A stretch of 64,000 nucleotides of DNA from Streptomyces sp. YIM 121038. Its GTDB lineage: Bacteria > Actinomycetota > Actinomycetes > Streptomycetales > Streptomycetaceae. Shown here piece after piece: positions 16,693 to 25,152 of this stretch; the first letter of the stretch is position 1; the number at the start of each line of letters is the position of its first letter. Position numbers and translations under genes: made by a program. The notes beneath the pieces were generated by a model. That model ran no database searches and was not told where the DNA came from. It was given only the letters and a program-made list of their open reading frames with translations. The stretch spans positions 434,001 through 498,000 of the forward strand of contig NZ_CP030771.1 in NCBI RefSeq assembly GCF_006088715.1, written 5' to 3'.

Positions 16693-17568
16693 TCAGTGCC
16701 TGCGGCGCAGCGCTATCGCGCACGTGCCGAGGGCGGCTGCGAGCGGCAGCACGAGGAACATGCCGATCAGGGGCAAGAGGTCGGACCCGGCCCCGGTGAG
16801 GGCGGCGACGGTCAACGGTGCCGACGCCACGGCCATCGCGCCGATCTCCCGGGCTCCCGAGGACCGCCGCCGCACAGCGAGAGCGGCCCCCGCGACGGCC
16901 AGGACCAGCATCGGCCAGACGCCGTAGTCCGTGGTCACGCCGAAGGCCCCGGTGTCCGCGACGACGACCGGGAACCATCCGATGCCCGCCACCGCCGCGG
17001 CCGCCGCCGACAGACCCTCGCCGGGCCGGCGGTCCACAGGGCAGGCGAGCACCACGGCGACCGTCAGGAGAGCTGCCGCGGACGTCATCCACCCTCCCTG
17101 GACCAGCGGCGCGTCGATGGCTCCCTGCACCGCCGTTCCCAGCAGGCCGCCCGCGGCTGCCGCCACCCCGAGCACCCACCGTCCGGCCAGGGCGACGATC
17201 GTGCCCACGCACACCGCCAGCGAGCACATCAGGTGCAGGGCTTCGGCGAGATCCATGTGCGTGAGCTGCAGCCACGCCGGGGCCGGGGAGATGACGAGCC
17301 CGGCGTACCAGCGGGTGAGGACAAGACCGTTGCCCACCGCGGCGGCCGCCAGCGCGAACGGGGCGGCCACGGCGAAGAAGCGCCCGCCGCTCGACGCCGA
17401 GTCGAGCCGGAGGCGTACCCGCAGGGCGTGGGCGGCCAGATCGGCATCCGCACGCAGCCGGGCCGCGCGCGGCAGGTCCGTGGTCATCTCCCGGTGGACG
17501 TCGACGATCTCCTCCCCGTACGTGGACCGGTAGTCGGCCGGGTACAGGCGGAGCACGTGATCGATCAC
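16693..17568 (-). CDS. Integral membrane protein paired with a PadR regulator
   Basis: 291 residues. An N-terminal cytoplasmic stretch (VLRLYPADYRSTYGEEIVDVHREM) matches the short motif found at the start of many actinobacterial membrane proteins co-transcribed with PadR genes; it is followed by seven to eight hydrophobic helices. ATG overlaps the PadR stop (17565-17568). Likely a stress- or substrate-responsive membrane component whose level is set by the PadR protein; exact role unknown. Confidence 0.7.
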   Translation of the reverse strand: MIDHVLRLYPADYRSTYGEEIVDVHREMTTDLPRAARLRADADLAAHALRVRLRLDSASSGGRFFAVAAPFALAAAAVGNGLVLTRWYAGLVISPAPAWLQLTHMDLAEALHLMCSLAVCVGTIVALAGRWVLGVAAAAGGLLGTAVQGAIDAPLVQGGWMTSAAALLTVAVVLACPVDRRPGEGLSAAAAAVAGIGWFPVVVADTGAFGVTTDYGVWPMLVLAVAGAALAVRRRSSGAREIGAMAVASAPLTVAALTGAGSDLLPLIGMFLVLPLAAALGTCAIALRRRH

Positions 17569-17903
17569 GCGGGCACCGCTCCGCCACCGGCCGCAAGGCG
17601 CCGCTTGACCTCCTGGGCGGTCGCGGCCAGCCGTTCCGCCTCGGCCGCCAGTTTCGCCCTGCCGCTGTCCGTGAGGGCGAAAGTGCGGCGGGCCCGGCCG
17701 CCCACCACCTCTTCGCTCTCCACCTTGATCAGCTCCTCGTTCAGCAGCCTGTCCAGGGCCCCGTAGAGCGCCCCGGTGCGCGGCACCACCCGGCCGTCGG
17801 TGATGGCCTTGACCTCCTGGGCGATGGCGTATCCGTGCCGGGGCGCGTTCGCCAGCGCGGTCAACAGCAGCAGTGCCAGTTCCTGCATCCCTCGCTCACT
17901 CAT
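17565..17903 (-). CDS. PadR-family transcriptional repressor
   Basis: 112 residues from ATG 17903. Winged-helix motif MQELALLLLTALANAPRHGYAIAQEV, then TGALYGALDRLL and the wing EEVVGGRARRTFALTDSGR. These are hallmark PadR elements. The box TACTCT lies 6 nt before the ATG, so the gene is probably transcribed leaderless; a start ten codons upstream lacks support. It is the first gene of a two-gene operon with a membrane protein and should repress that operon. Confidence 0.9.
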   Translation of the reverse strand: MSERGMQELALLLLTALANAPRHGYAIAQEVKAITDGRVVPRTGALYGALDRLLNEELIKVESEEVVGGRARRTFALTDSGRAKLAAEAERLAATAQEVKRRLAAGGGAVPA

Positions 17904-17996
17904 GACACCAGAGTATTCCGCCTTGCGGACCATGCCCTGCGTGAGGGAATGGTCCAGGACGGCACCGCCGCCGTGATCAGACCGGCCACGCGGTGA

Positions 17997-18353
17997 TCAT
18001 TCCAGCCCTTCTGCCGTCGCGGGCCCCATTTCCTCGGCCCACCGTCGACTCCAGGCGGCCAGCGGGCTCAGCGCCTCGACAAGTTCCTGGCCGAGCCGGG
18101 TGAGGCGGTAGCCATCGCCGTCCGGGGCGAGCAGGCGGGCGTCGGCCAGCTCCTCGATCCGGGTGCTGAGCACGCTGGAGGACATGCGCTCGCAGCGGCG
18201 CTGCAATTCACGGAAGCCGACCGGAGCTTGACTCAGTTCCCACAGGATCCGCATCGCCCAACGCCGTCCGAGCAGGTCGAGTGCGGCCATCACGGGACGA
18301 CCCGATTCGGAGCCCCGCACCGGCACACCTGGACGTGGCGCCCTGGCTTCCAT
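17997..18353 (-). CDS. HxlR-family transcriptional regulator
   Basis: 118 residues. HxlR winged helix with ALDLLGRRWAMRILWELSQAPVGFRELQRR, SSSVLSTRIEEL and wing PDGDGYRLTRLGQEL. No cysteine in the N-terminal half, so not a redox sensor of the usual type. Start ATG 18353 has AAGGAG 5 nt upstream. Divergent from the DUF1330 gene, with an inverted repeat between them. Confidence 0.9.
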   Translation of the reverse strand: MEARAPRPGVPVRGSESGRPVMAALDLLGRRWAMRILWELSQAPVGFRELQRRCERMSSSVLSTRIEELADARLLAPDGDGYRLTRLGQELVEALSPLAAWSRRWAEEMGPATAEGLE

Positions 18354-18366
18354 GTTCACTCCTTGC

Positions 18367-18383
18367 GCTTCGGTTCTCGAAGC
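18367..18383. promoter_or_regulatory. Candidate HxlR operator
   Basis: Inverted repeat GCTTCG-N5-CGAAGC 14 bp upstream of the HxlR start, followed by a further TCGAAGC at about 18400. HxlR proteins usually bind such sites in the shared divergent promoter. Confidence 0.45.
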
Positions 18384-18602
18384 ATCATAGTGATTCGGAA
18401 ATCGAAGCAGGAGGTGCCGAGATGCCACGCATCGAACCGTGCACCCCGGCCTGCACCGGCGACGTCGGCCGGGCGCCGCGCCGATGGGTTCGGCATCAAC
18501 GCCATGGCGATCACGACGCTGACCAGCCCCGCTCTCGCTCACCGACGCTCGTCCGAGACCAACCCGTACGTCAGATGCACTCATCCCCACACCGGAGGTT
18601 CC

Positions 18603-18896
18603 ATGCCCAAGGGCTACTGGGTCAGCGTCTACCGCACCATTTCAGACCCTGAGAAGCTGGCTGCCTACAACAAGCTGGCCCCCCTGGCCGTCGAACCCGG
18701 GGGCGGTCGGACCCTCGTCCGTGGCGGCCGGGTCGTGGCGCACGACGCCGGGGTCGCCGAGCGCACCGTCCTGGTCGAGTTCGACAGCTTCGAGCAGGCC
18801 GTCGCGGCGTACGAGAGTGAGGCCTACCAGGAGGCGCTGGCCGCCCTCTCCGACGGCGTCGAGCGCGACTTCCGCATCGTCGAAGGCCTCGACTGA
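18603..18896 (+). CDS. DUF1330 protein
   Basis: 97 residues. Starts MPKGYWVSVYRTISDPEKLAAYNKLA and has VVAHDAGVAERTVLVEFDSFEQAVAAYES, the standard DUF1330 layout of a dimeric alpha/beta-barrel fold related to antibiotic-biosynthesis monooxygenases. ATG 18603 has GGAGG 5 nt before it. Divergent from an HxlR regulator that presumably controls it. The 240 bp in front contain a ribosome-site-preceded short frame at 18422 that looks degenerate. Confidence 0.8.
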   Translation: MPKGYWVSVYRTISDPEKLAAYNKLAPLAVEPGGGRTLVRGGRVVAHDAGVAERTVLVEFDSFEQAVAAYESEAYQEALAALSDGVERDFRIVEGLD

Positions 18897-18935
18897 CCAA
18901 GGCCCGGTCGGAACTTCACTGAAGACCCACCTGGT

Positions 18936-19382
18936 TCACGAGCGCAGGTAGGTGAGGTTGAGCGGTGTGGCACCGGCGACGGAGGAGTTGAGGTTGAACG
19001 GGATCCTCTCCCAGCCCTTCTCAGGCGAGTCGGTGGCCTTGATGACGTCGATGTCGATGATCTCGCTGTCGCCCTCTTCGGCCTCCGTGGTGTACGCGAG
19101 GTAGAAGGGAACGGCGTGGCCTCCGCCTGCTCCTGGGGAGCCCTCGTTGAGATTCAGAGCGGACTGCTCGGCCCGGTAGACGCGTGACGGCTGTGCCCAC
19201 GCCAAGTGGAGGACCAGATTGGTCAGCGCGGCCCCCTCTTCCCGCATGTAGGCGAGGTACCTGCCCTTGCCCTTCTCGTTCATGTTCAGACGGCTGTGAA
19301 CGAGGGTGTAGCCCGTAGGGACCTCACTGGTGGATTCGAAGACCCAGAGCCCGGTGATTCCCTTTTGCGCGTTCGCGGCCAT
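18936..19382 (-). CDS. Three-fold beta-prism-like protein (MABP-type)
   Basis: 148 residues. Three internal repeats share an aromatic-led strand, LN-rich turn and Y/L-A-Y strand: PTGYTLVHSRLNMNEKGKG then RYLAYMRE; SRVYRAEQSALNLNEG then FYLAYTTE; KGWERIPFNLNSSVAG then LNLTYLRS. This pseudo-three-fold pattern is that of a beta-prism, close to MABP domains that bind membranes. No signal peptide. Start ATG 19382 has AAGGAGG 6 nt upstream. It lies 16 bp behind the Ig-like gene, so both are made together. Confidence 0.6.
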   Translation of the reverse strand: MAANAQKGITGLWVFESTSEVPTGYTLVHSRLNMNEKGKGRYLAYMREEGAALTNLVLHLAWAQPSRVYRAEQSALNLNEGSPGAGGGHAVPFYLAYTTEAEEGDSEIIDIDVIKATDSPEKGWERIPFNLNSSVAGATPLNLTYLRS

Positions 19383-19398
19383 GTGCTCCTCCTTGGAT

Positions 19399-20343
19399 TC
19401 AGGAACGGGGCTGGACGGTGAGGTGGATGTCTTTCCGCACGTCGGCACGTTCGGGCGAGGTGACCGTGACGGTGAAGTCGCCCGGCGTGTCCCCGGCGTA
19501 CAGCGTCGTCGCGGGCGCCACGCCCTGGTCATCGGTTCGGGACGGGTACGTGGCCGCGCCGGTGTCGAACTCGGAGCCGGTGGATCCATTGATGGTGAAC
19601 GTGATGGGCAGCGAGCGCACAGCGACGTCGTTCTCGGTGATGCGTACGTCGAGCTCGTGCGTGAACGCGTAGTTGACCTGCTCTGCCTGACGATCGGCAA
19701 GCGGGTCCACCAGATCCACCGACACCGTTGGGGAAGGTGCCTGCACGGAAAAGTGGCGGGGAGCGGACGGCGGTGACTTCAGAAGGCCTCTGTGGGCAGT
19801 GGCGGTGATGGCGTGCGGGCCCGGGGCCCAGTCGACGCTGGGAGTGTAAGCCCACATGGTGTCCGTCACGGGCGCCTCACCCGGCAACGAGGTACCCCCC
19901 TCGGCGAGCGTCACCCTCTCCACTCCAGGCTCGGCCGTGCCCGTGACCTGCTCACGCAACACGGTCACCGTCGACCCCTCCGAGGGGGTGGAGATCACCG
20001 GAACGGCCACTCTCTGCGGTATGGCTGCGTCGAAGGTCACGTGCGTTGGTTTCGAATAGATGTCGCCATAGTGGTGATCGAACCGGGCACGGTACGAAGC
20101 AGTGGCGGAGACCCAGTGGGTGCCTTCCGTCCAGTCCGTTTCCGGGGTGTACGTCCAGGTGTTGCCGAAGACCGGAGTGGTGCCCAGCAAGGTGGCCCCC
20201 TCCTTGATGCTCACCTGGTCGGACGGGGAGTCGGCCGTGCCGGTGATCGGCTCCCGCGGATCGGTCACCGTCGACTTCTCGCCTGGGGAATCGATCACCG
20301 GGGCAGGAGGGTTGGGCGGGTGGTGCATCTCTTGCTCTTCCAT
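19399..20343 (-). CDS. Multi-domain Ig-like repeat protein
   Basis: 314 residues. Two Ig-like modules of the bacterial type (PVIDSPGEKSTVTDPREPITGTAD and PVISTPSEGSTVTVLREQVTGTAE head them; each contains WxYTPxxDWxxGxHxxxATA). Residues about 215-314 form an Invasin/BIg-1-like module (ENDVAVRSLPITFTINGSTGS ... GDFTVTVTS), the quoted strands being separate. No Sec or Tat signal is present, unusual for such proteins. First gene of an operon with the beta-prism protein. A second in-frame ATG five codons on has an equally good ribosome site. Confidence 0.6.
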   Translation of the reverse strand: MEEQEMHHPPNPPAPVIDSPGEKSTVTDPREPITGTADSPSDQVSIKEGATLLGTTPVFGNTWTYTPETDWTEGTHWVSATASYRARFDHHYGDIYSKPTHVTFDAAIPQRVAVPVISTPSEGSTVTVLREQVTGTAEPGVERVTLAEGGTSLPGEAPVTDTMWAYTPSVDWAPGPHAITATAHRGLLKSPPSAPRHFSVQAPSPTVSVDLVDPLADRQAEQVNYAFTHELDVRITENDVAVRSLPITFTINGSTGSEFDTGAATYPSRTDDQGVAPATTLYAGDTPGDFTVTVTSPERADVRKDIHLTVQPRS

Positions 20344-20881
20344 GAGCGGTTTCCCTTGTCCGATGCTCCTGCGAGGGGCGGCGTTGGATGGTCAAGCGCC
20401 TTCTGGATTTCAGTGGGGGTGCGCCGCCATCGGCTCCGGCGGGTGGTCGCAAGGTGTGATCGCAGACGATGGTCCGGTCGCGGCGTGCTTCTCGAAGCGT
20501 CGCTGCACGAGGGAGCGGCTCAGGTGCGGGTCGCGGCCGGTGTGCAGCACGGTTCGGAAGCCGTAGCGGGCCACGGCCCCGGCCGCATGATGCGGGGTGA
20601 GGATGGCCCTCGGCCCTGCGGGGACCTGGCATGTCGCCTTGCCGAATGAACAAGGCTCGCGGGCAGGCCACTTCGCATCACCCATGACCGCACACCCTAG
20701 GCGCGCGCACCCCAAGTTGCCGCGGACTCAACGGGTTTGGCCCGTTCAACTCCATGGCAGGCGCGTTTTGTGCGACACCCGGCACCCTGAGCCGAAGGGG
20801 GCCGCATCGCCTTTAGACCGATCGGGGGAAGGTGGAGCGGTCTCCGTCGATGTGGGCCCGCAGCGCGGAAGGATGCGTTCC
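20344..20881. other. 538-bp intergenic region
   Basis: No secure gene. A minus-strand frame at 20410-20682 begins near ATG with a weak ribosome site and reads as an Arg/His-rich 90-residue peptide with good G/C third positions in its second half; I cannot assign it and treat it as doubtful. The right 150 bp should contain the promoter of the secreted protein at 20882. Confidence 0.4.
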
Positions 20882-21157
20882 ATGCGAACCATGAAACGCG
20901 TTCTCCTCGCGGCTGCGGCCGCGTCGCTGCTGGTGGCGAGCCACGGCGCAACCGCCGTGGCCTCCGCACCCGCACCCACGCCCGTACGGTCCACGCCGGC
21001 AGCCGGGCCAGGCTGGCACCACGTGGCGGATTTCCCTCCGGCCGAGGAACACCGCTGTCATGAGCGCGGCCGGTGGTACTTGGAGAACGGCGTACGCGCC
21101 TACGAGTGCCGGGCCGCCGGAGTCTGGGAGTTGTGGGTTCTCACCGAGCCCTCCTGA
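20882..21157 (+). CDS. Small secreted protein
   Basis: 91 residues. Start ATG 20882 has GGAAGGA 8 nt upstream; ATG 20873 overlaps that site. Signal peptide MRTMKRVLLAAAAASLLVASHGATAVASA, given in two parts MRTMKRVLLAAAAAS and LLVASHGATAVASA, then a short mature chain with two Cys (HRCHERG and YECRAAG) and several Trp. Typical of small Streptomyces extracellular proteins of unknown role. Confidence 0.6.
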   Translation: MRTMKRVLLAAAAASLLVASHGATAVASAPAPTPVRSTPAAGPGWHHVADFPPAEEHRCHERGRWYLENGVRAYECRAAGVWELWVLTEPS

Positions 21158-21291
21158 CCAGGGCCGGGGCCGGATCGTTGTCCCCAGCGGCCCCAGGAAC
21201 CCGCGCCGCCCTTCAGTCACATCCCGTGGAGCTCCTTCAGCAGGTGACCGTCCTGTGGGTGCCGATGGGGTCGCTGCTACCGTCCGCAGCC

Positions 21292-21720
21292 ATGACCGAC
21301 AACGTGTATGTGGGCAACGCGGGCAAGGACGCGGCACTGGACCGGGGGTGGCTGCTGGGGCACTTCAGGGACGCCTCCGATCTCCGGCACAGCGAGGCCG
21401 TGGAGATCAAATGGGGCGTCCATCCGCAGAGCGATGAGCGGGCTCAGTGGGTGACCGGTGAGGAGCGCACCGCCCTGCTGGTCCTCATCAGTGGCCGCTT
21501 CCGGGTGGAACTGCCCGGTCGCAGCGTGCTCCTGTCCCGGCAGGGGGACTACGTCGTGTGGGGCCGGGGCGTCGACCACTCCTGGTTCGCGGAGGAGGAG
21601 TCCGTGGTCCTGACGGTCCGCTGGCCGTCCGTCCCCGGCTACAAAGTGATCGATGAGGACGACGTTGCTGCTGATCACAGCCAGTCGTTCAGTACTGCGA
21701 CCAGCACCGCGGCCTCGTAA
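21292..21720 (+). CDS. Cupin-domain protein
   Basis: 142 residues. Single beta-barrel with TALLVLISGRFRVELPG and GDYVVWGRGVDHSWFAEEES, the two cupin motifs; the metal-binding His pattern is partial (one His, DHSW). The box TACCGT lies 8 nt before ATG 21292 and there is no Shine-Dalgarno, so transcription is probably leaderless. Possibly a small-molecule binding or sensing protein. The neighbouring serine hydrolase is convergent. Confidence 0.7.
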   Translation: MTDNVYVGNAGKDAALDRGWLLGHFRDASDLRHSEAVEIKWGVHPQSDERAQWVTGEERTALLVLISGRFRVELPGRSVLLSRQGDYVVWGRGVDHSWFAEEESVVLTVRWPSVPGYKVIDEDDVAADHSQSFSTATSTAAS

Positions 21721-21829
21721 GGGCCAGTGACCAGCGCCCTTCGCAGCAGGCCCCTGGGGCGCGCCACGCAAGGCCGTGAACTGGGCACCTCCTCTCTTGC
21801 GGCAGCTCGCGCCGCTGTACGGTGCCTCG

Positions 21830-23047
21830 TCAGCCACCGTGTGCCGGTGCGGAGGACGGGCAGAACACGGCCTCCAAGGCCTTGCTCACATCGAGCTCCA
21901 CGGCGCTGGGTTTGGCGCTCAGGGTGAAGGACAGCGCGAACTGGCGACGGCCGTCTTCCGAGTAGAAGGTCATGGCGATGGAGCCGGGGGCCAGCCCGCC
22001 CGTGATCAAGAAGTCGTCGCCGCAGCCGCCGCGGCCTTCGTCCCGGGCGTGCGGGGCGACGGGCAGCCGGTCGGTCAGGATCCGCTGGAGTTCCGGCGGC
22101 AGCAACTTCCCCTGGGCGAAGGCCCGGTTGAAGGCGCTCACGTCGTGCGCGGTGGAGACCACCCCTCCGGCCCCCGCGCCGGTGAGGCTGGCGTTGAACC
22201 GGTCCACGTCGCGCGGCCTGCCGTCGGCGTCGGGGTAGTAGCCGTGGCCGTGCGGTCCCTCGATGCCCTCCGGTGGCCTGACCCTGAGGTAGGTCTTGGT
22301 CATCTTGAGCGGGCCGAACAGGCGCGCGTGCAGCTCGGTGGCCAGGTCGTGGCCGGTCAACCTCTCGATGATCAGGCCGAGGAGGGTGTAGTTGGTGTTG
22401 GAGTAGAACCACTTCTCGCCCGGCTCGCCGGTCCGGGGCCGAGCACGGCTCCACTTCACCAGATCCAGCGGCCGGTAGTGGGTCGTGAAGTCGAACACGT
22501 CGAACGAGGGGTCACCCTCGCTCCCGTCCGGGTTGGGCTTGCCCGCGTACCAGTCGGGAATGCCGGAGGTGTGCCGGAGCATCTGCCGTACGGTGATCTC
22601 GTCGGCCCGCGTCACCAGGTCCTTCTCCACCACCTCCGGCAGCAGGTCGCCGAGCTTGTCGTCCACGCCCAACTCGCCCTCCGCGACCAGTTGCAGCACC
22701 ACGGTGGCCACCATCTGCTTGGTCTGTGACCAGATCGGGAAGCGGGCGTTCGCGGGGATCCTGCCGCCCTCGCCGTTCAGCAGCCGGGTGCCCGCGCTGC
22801 CAAGACCGACGGACCTCCCGTCGACGTAGGCCCCGCCCACGACCCCCACGACCCCAGGGATCCCGGCCAGCTGCTCCATGGCCTTCTGCACGTTCCCGTC
22901 CGGCGCCGGGGCCGCGGTGGCGGGCGCCGGGGCGGCGGCAGGCAGTGGGGCGGCCGTGGCAGGCCCGGCCTGAGCCATCATCAGCATGGCGACACCGGCG
23001 GCCGGACCAACCCTCCTCAGCGGCGGGCGTACGTTCTCACGGGGCAC
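21830..23047 (-). CDS. Secreted serine hydrolase (beta-lactamase/D-alanyl carboxypeptidase family)
   Basis: 405 residues with a signal peptide (cleavage near residue 32, TA-A) and an Ala/Pro linker. Catalytic SQTK at 107-110, YSN at 215-217. The third motif HxG is not clear; ITGGLAPGS occupies that region, so the oxyanion side may be altered. Family members cleave D-Ala peptides, beta-lactams or esters outside the cell. A paralogue with the same architecture and an SNTK motif is at 54938. Alone, with a 227-bp gap to the upstream MFS gene. Confidence 0.85.
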   Translation of the reverse strand: MPRENVRPPLRRVGPAAGVAMLMMAQAGPATAAPLPAAAPAPATAAPAPDGNVQKAMEQLAGIPGVVGVVGGAYVDGRSVGLGSAGTRLLNGEGGRIPANARFPIWSQTKQMVATVVLQLVAEGELGVDDKLGDLLPEVVEKDLVTRADEITVRQMLRHTSGIPDWYAGKPNPDGSEGDPSFDVFDFTTHYRPLDLVKWSRARPRTGEPGEKWFYSNTNYTLLGLIIERLTGHDLATELHARLFGPLKMTKTYLRVRPPEGIEGPHGHGYYPDADGRPRDVDRFNASLTGAGAGGVVSTAHDVSAFNRAFAQGKLLPPELQRILTDRLPVAPHARDEGRGGCGDDFLITGGLAPGSIAMTFYSEDGRRQFALSFTLSAKPSAVELDVSKALEAVFCPSSAPAHGG

Positions 23048-23274
23048 GGCGCGCTCCTTCTAGGGATCACCTACGAAAGCCGGGGACACGACGCCCTCGG
23101 CACGGACCGCTGGGGCCCGCGCCTCCATACAAGGCGTGAGACCGTTGCGGTGGCGTATGTGCTTCTCGATACGCCCGCGATACACCCGATCCCCCGGCGC
23201 CGACGACCGCTACGTCCATGCCCTCGCGGGCACGGCGGCGCCCCGGGCGGCACCCGGACAGCCCTCCGCGAGCC

Positions 23275-24525
23275 TCACGCCCCCGACCTCTCCCGCACAC
23301 CCCCCGCCTCCCCCGCCGCCCTCCGCACCGCGGGCCCGCACAGCCGGGCCACCGGAAGGCAACAGAGCAGGAAGACCAGCGCGAGCGCGCCCCAGCCCGC
23401 ACCGTCGGCCCCGGTGACCAGCGTGGTGACGAGGGCCGGGCCGACCGCGACGACGGCCCCCTCCGTGGTGGCGGCGACCGCCTGGTACTGCCCCTGGGCC
23501 CCGGGAGCCATGAGGCTGAGGGAGAGGCCCCAACGGGCGGCGACGTAGTACAGCTCGCCGACGACGTGCAGGCACAGGCCGCCCAGGACGAGCAGACAGG
23601 CCACCAGGGGACTCGTGGGCCAGGCGGCCGCGGCGAAGACGAGACAGCAGCCCGCGAGCGCGAGACCGGCGCGCCGGGAGGAACGGACCGCGCCCACGAG
23701 CCGCTCCCCGCTGCGAGTCACGCGGATCTGGAACAGGGCGATCAGGAGCGAACTGACGAGCACGGCCAGCGGCGCGATCCACACCGGGGCCGCAGTGTCG
23801 TCCTTGAGCCACAGCGGCAGCCCGCTGGAGAGCAGCGCCCAGCACAGGGCCAGCAGGGCGGTGCTGCTCATGACGGCGACGAACGGCAGGTTGCGGAGCG
23901 CCGCCGTCCCGGCGGGGCGGCGGGCTGCGGGCGCGGGCGGGACGTGCGGCAGCCGGGCGAGGACGGCCGCTGAGGCGGCGAAGGTCAAGCTGTTGACGAC
24001 GACGGCCGCGTGGTACGGGCCCGCGGCCGAGCGCGAAAGGACCCACGCGGCGCCGCCCGCCCCGGCCGCGTACAACAGGTGCTGCACCACGCGCGCGCGG
24101 GCGAGGACCGGCATGCACGCGCCCTCCGGCATCAGCAGATACACGAAGGCGACCTTGGTGCCCTTGGCGGCCGTCTCCATGGAGGTGAACAGGGCGGCGG
24201 CCACGAGCAGCGGCCAGAAGCTGTGCAGGGCCAGGAAGGCCAGGGAGAAGAGCGCGCGCAGGGCGGTGACGGTCAGCAGCACCTCGCGGGCGCCGAGGCG
24301 GTCGGTGAGCGTGCCGATCGGCAGCGCGACGAGCAGACCGATGCCGCCGCCGATCCCCATGGCCACTCCCACGGAGGCGGCCGGCACGCCCTGAATCGTC
24401 GTCAGGTAGACGGCCCACATGCTGAACCACAGGCCGTCCCCGAACGCGGTCACCCCCTCGCTGAGCAGGATGCGGCGGACGGTCACGCGGTCACCGCCGG
24501 TCTCCCGTACGGGTCGTGGGATCAA
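23275..24525 (-). CDS. MFS transporter
   Basis: 416 residues, 11-12 helices. Motif A variant GTLTDRLGAREVLL between helices 2 and 3; helix 1 begins VTAFGDGLWFSMW, as in MDR-type exporters of actinobacteria. TTG 24525 is chosen because AGGAAGGGG lies 8 nt upstream; GTG 24486 is an alternative. The TTG overlaps the TGA of a 68-residue upstream frame built of 7-residue repeats. Divergent from the biosynthetic operon at 25153 and a possible exporter for its product. Confidence 0.75.
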   Translation of the reverse strand: MIPRPVRETGGDRVTVRRILLSEGVTAFGDGLWFSMWAVYLTTIQGVPAASVGVAMGIGGGIGLLVALPIGTLTDRLGAREVLLTVTALRALFSLAFLALHSFWPLLVAAALFTSMETAAKGTKVAFVYLLMPEGACMPVLARARVVQHLLYAAGAGGAAWVLSRSAAGPYHAAVVVNSLTFAASAAVLARLPHVPPAPAARRPAGTAALRNLPFVAVMSSTALLALCWALLSSGLPLWLKDDTAAPVWIAPLAVLVSSLLIALFQIRVTRSGERLVGAVRSSRRAGLALAGCCLVFAAAAWPTSPLVACLLVLGGLCLHVVGELYYVAARWGLSLSLMAPGAQGQYQAVAATTEGAVVAVGPALVTTLVTGADGAGWGALALVFLLCCLPVARLCGPAVRRAAGEAGGVRERSGA

Positions 24526-24538
24526 TTGCAGCGCCCCT

Positions 24539-24685
24539 TCCTCACCAAGTGCTGAGGGCTCCTCACCGAGTGCTCAGGGCTCCTCACCCTGTACGCGGGA
24601 CTCCTCACCCTGTTCGTACGACTGCTCGCGATACGGCGTACGGTTCCTCGCGACGTGCGCACGGCTCTTCTCCCTGCGTGCACAG
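24539..24685. repeat. About seven degenerate 21-bp tandem units
   Basis: Units begin at 24539, 24560, 24581, 24602, 24623, 24644 and 24665. The first four start TCCTCACC. On the minus strand they encode heptads of the form RVRSPxH in the frame 24522-24728, whose stop overlaps the MFS TTG as TTGA. Confidence 0.75.
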
Positions 24686-24830
24686 CGAGAGAAACCGCCC
24701 TCCACGCTCGCACCGCGACGGACGCCATAAGTCCTGGAAGGAGCCGCGTTTTCGCTTCTTACGGACCTCCCTTTTCGTGGTGAGCGAAGCAGCCGCCGAC
24801 AAACGTTGTGACAGCGATGGCCACAAATAT

Positions 24831-24890
24831 CGGAGCGCGAGTACCCAGCGCTTCACGAGGCAAACAGCGCTACTTTGTGTTCGCGCTCCG
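24831..24890. promoter_or_regulatory. 60-bp nested inverted repeat
   Basis: Outer arms CGGAGCGCGA (24831-24840) and TCGCGCTCCG (24881-24890), perfect; inner AGCGCT at 24847-24852 and 24866-24871, also able to pair. It lies between the MFS gene and the biosynthetic operon. It may be a bidirectional terminator-like structure or a regulator site. Confidence 0.5.
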
Positions 24891-24994
24891 AAGTCCGGGT
24901 CCGCGCTAAAGCAGCGCCCTGACCTGTGCATTTGATGGAACTTCAGATTCCGAAATCACTGCTTGCACATCTTCGCCGAGAATGCCGATTCACC

Positions 24995-25025
24995 TTGACA
25001 GGCGCGCAGCAAAGGCCGCTATCGT
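24995..25025 (+). promoter_or_regulatory. Sigma-70-type promoter of the beta-alanine cluster
   Basis: TTGACA at 24995-25000 and TATCGT at 25020-25025, spacing 19, about 130 bp before the first start codon. Slightly long spacing; the best match in the region. Confidence 0.5.
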
Positions 25026-25152
25026 GGCGACGCAGCACAGAATTGACAGGAGACGATCAGGCTCTCCCCGGCCTGTCCTGACGCCTGGCAATCCCCCCAC
25101 CCGTGGCTGCGCGCCATGCAGTGCGCGGCCCCGCATTTCCACCGGAGCAGAA

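Larger units (their letters stand above)
24526..25152. other. 627-bp divergent region: repeat array, nested hairpin and cluster promoter
   Basis: From left to right: 21-bp repeat array (24539-24685), a less G/C-rich tract, a nested inverted repeat (24831-24890) and a promoter-like pair (24995-25025). A minus-strand frame 24522-24728 covers the array and ends at the MFS start. No other gene is supported. Confidence 0.6.

Noticed and set aside
20410..20715. 90-100 residue minus-strand gene
   Set aside because: Weak ribosome site, no domain, Arg/His-rich composition; mentioned only as part of the intergenic region.
24539..24685. 21-bp tandem units as iterons or an origin
   Set aside because: No replication gene, DnaA boxes or A/T-rich unwinding element nearby; the units look like coding-type repeats.
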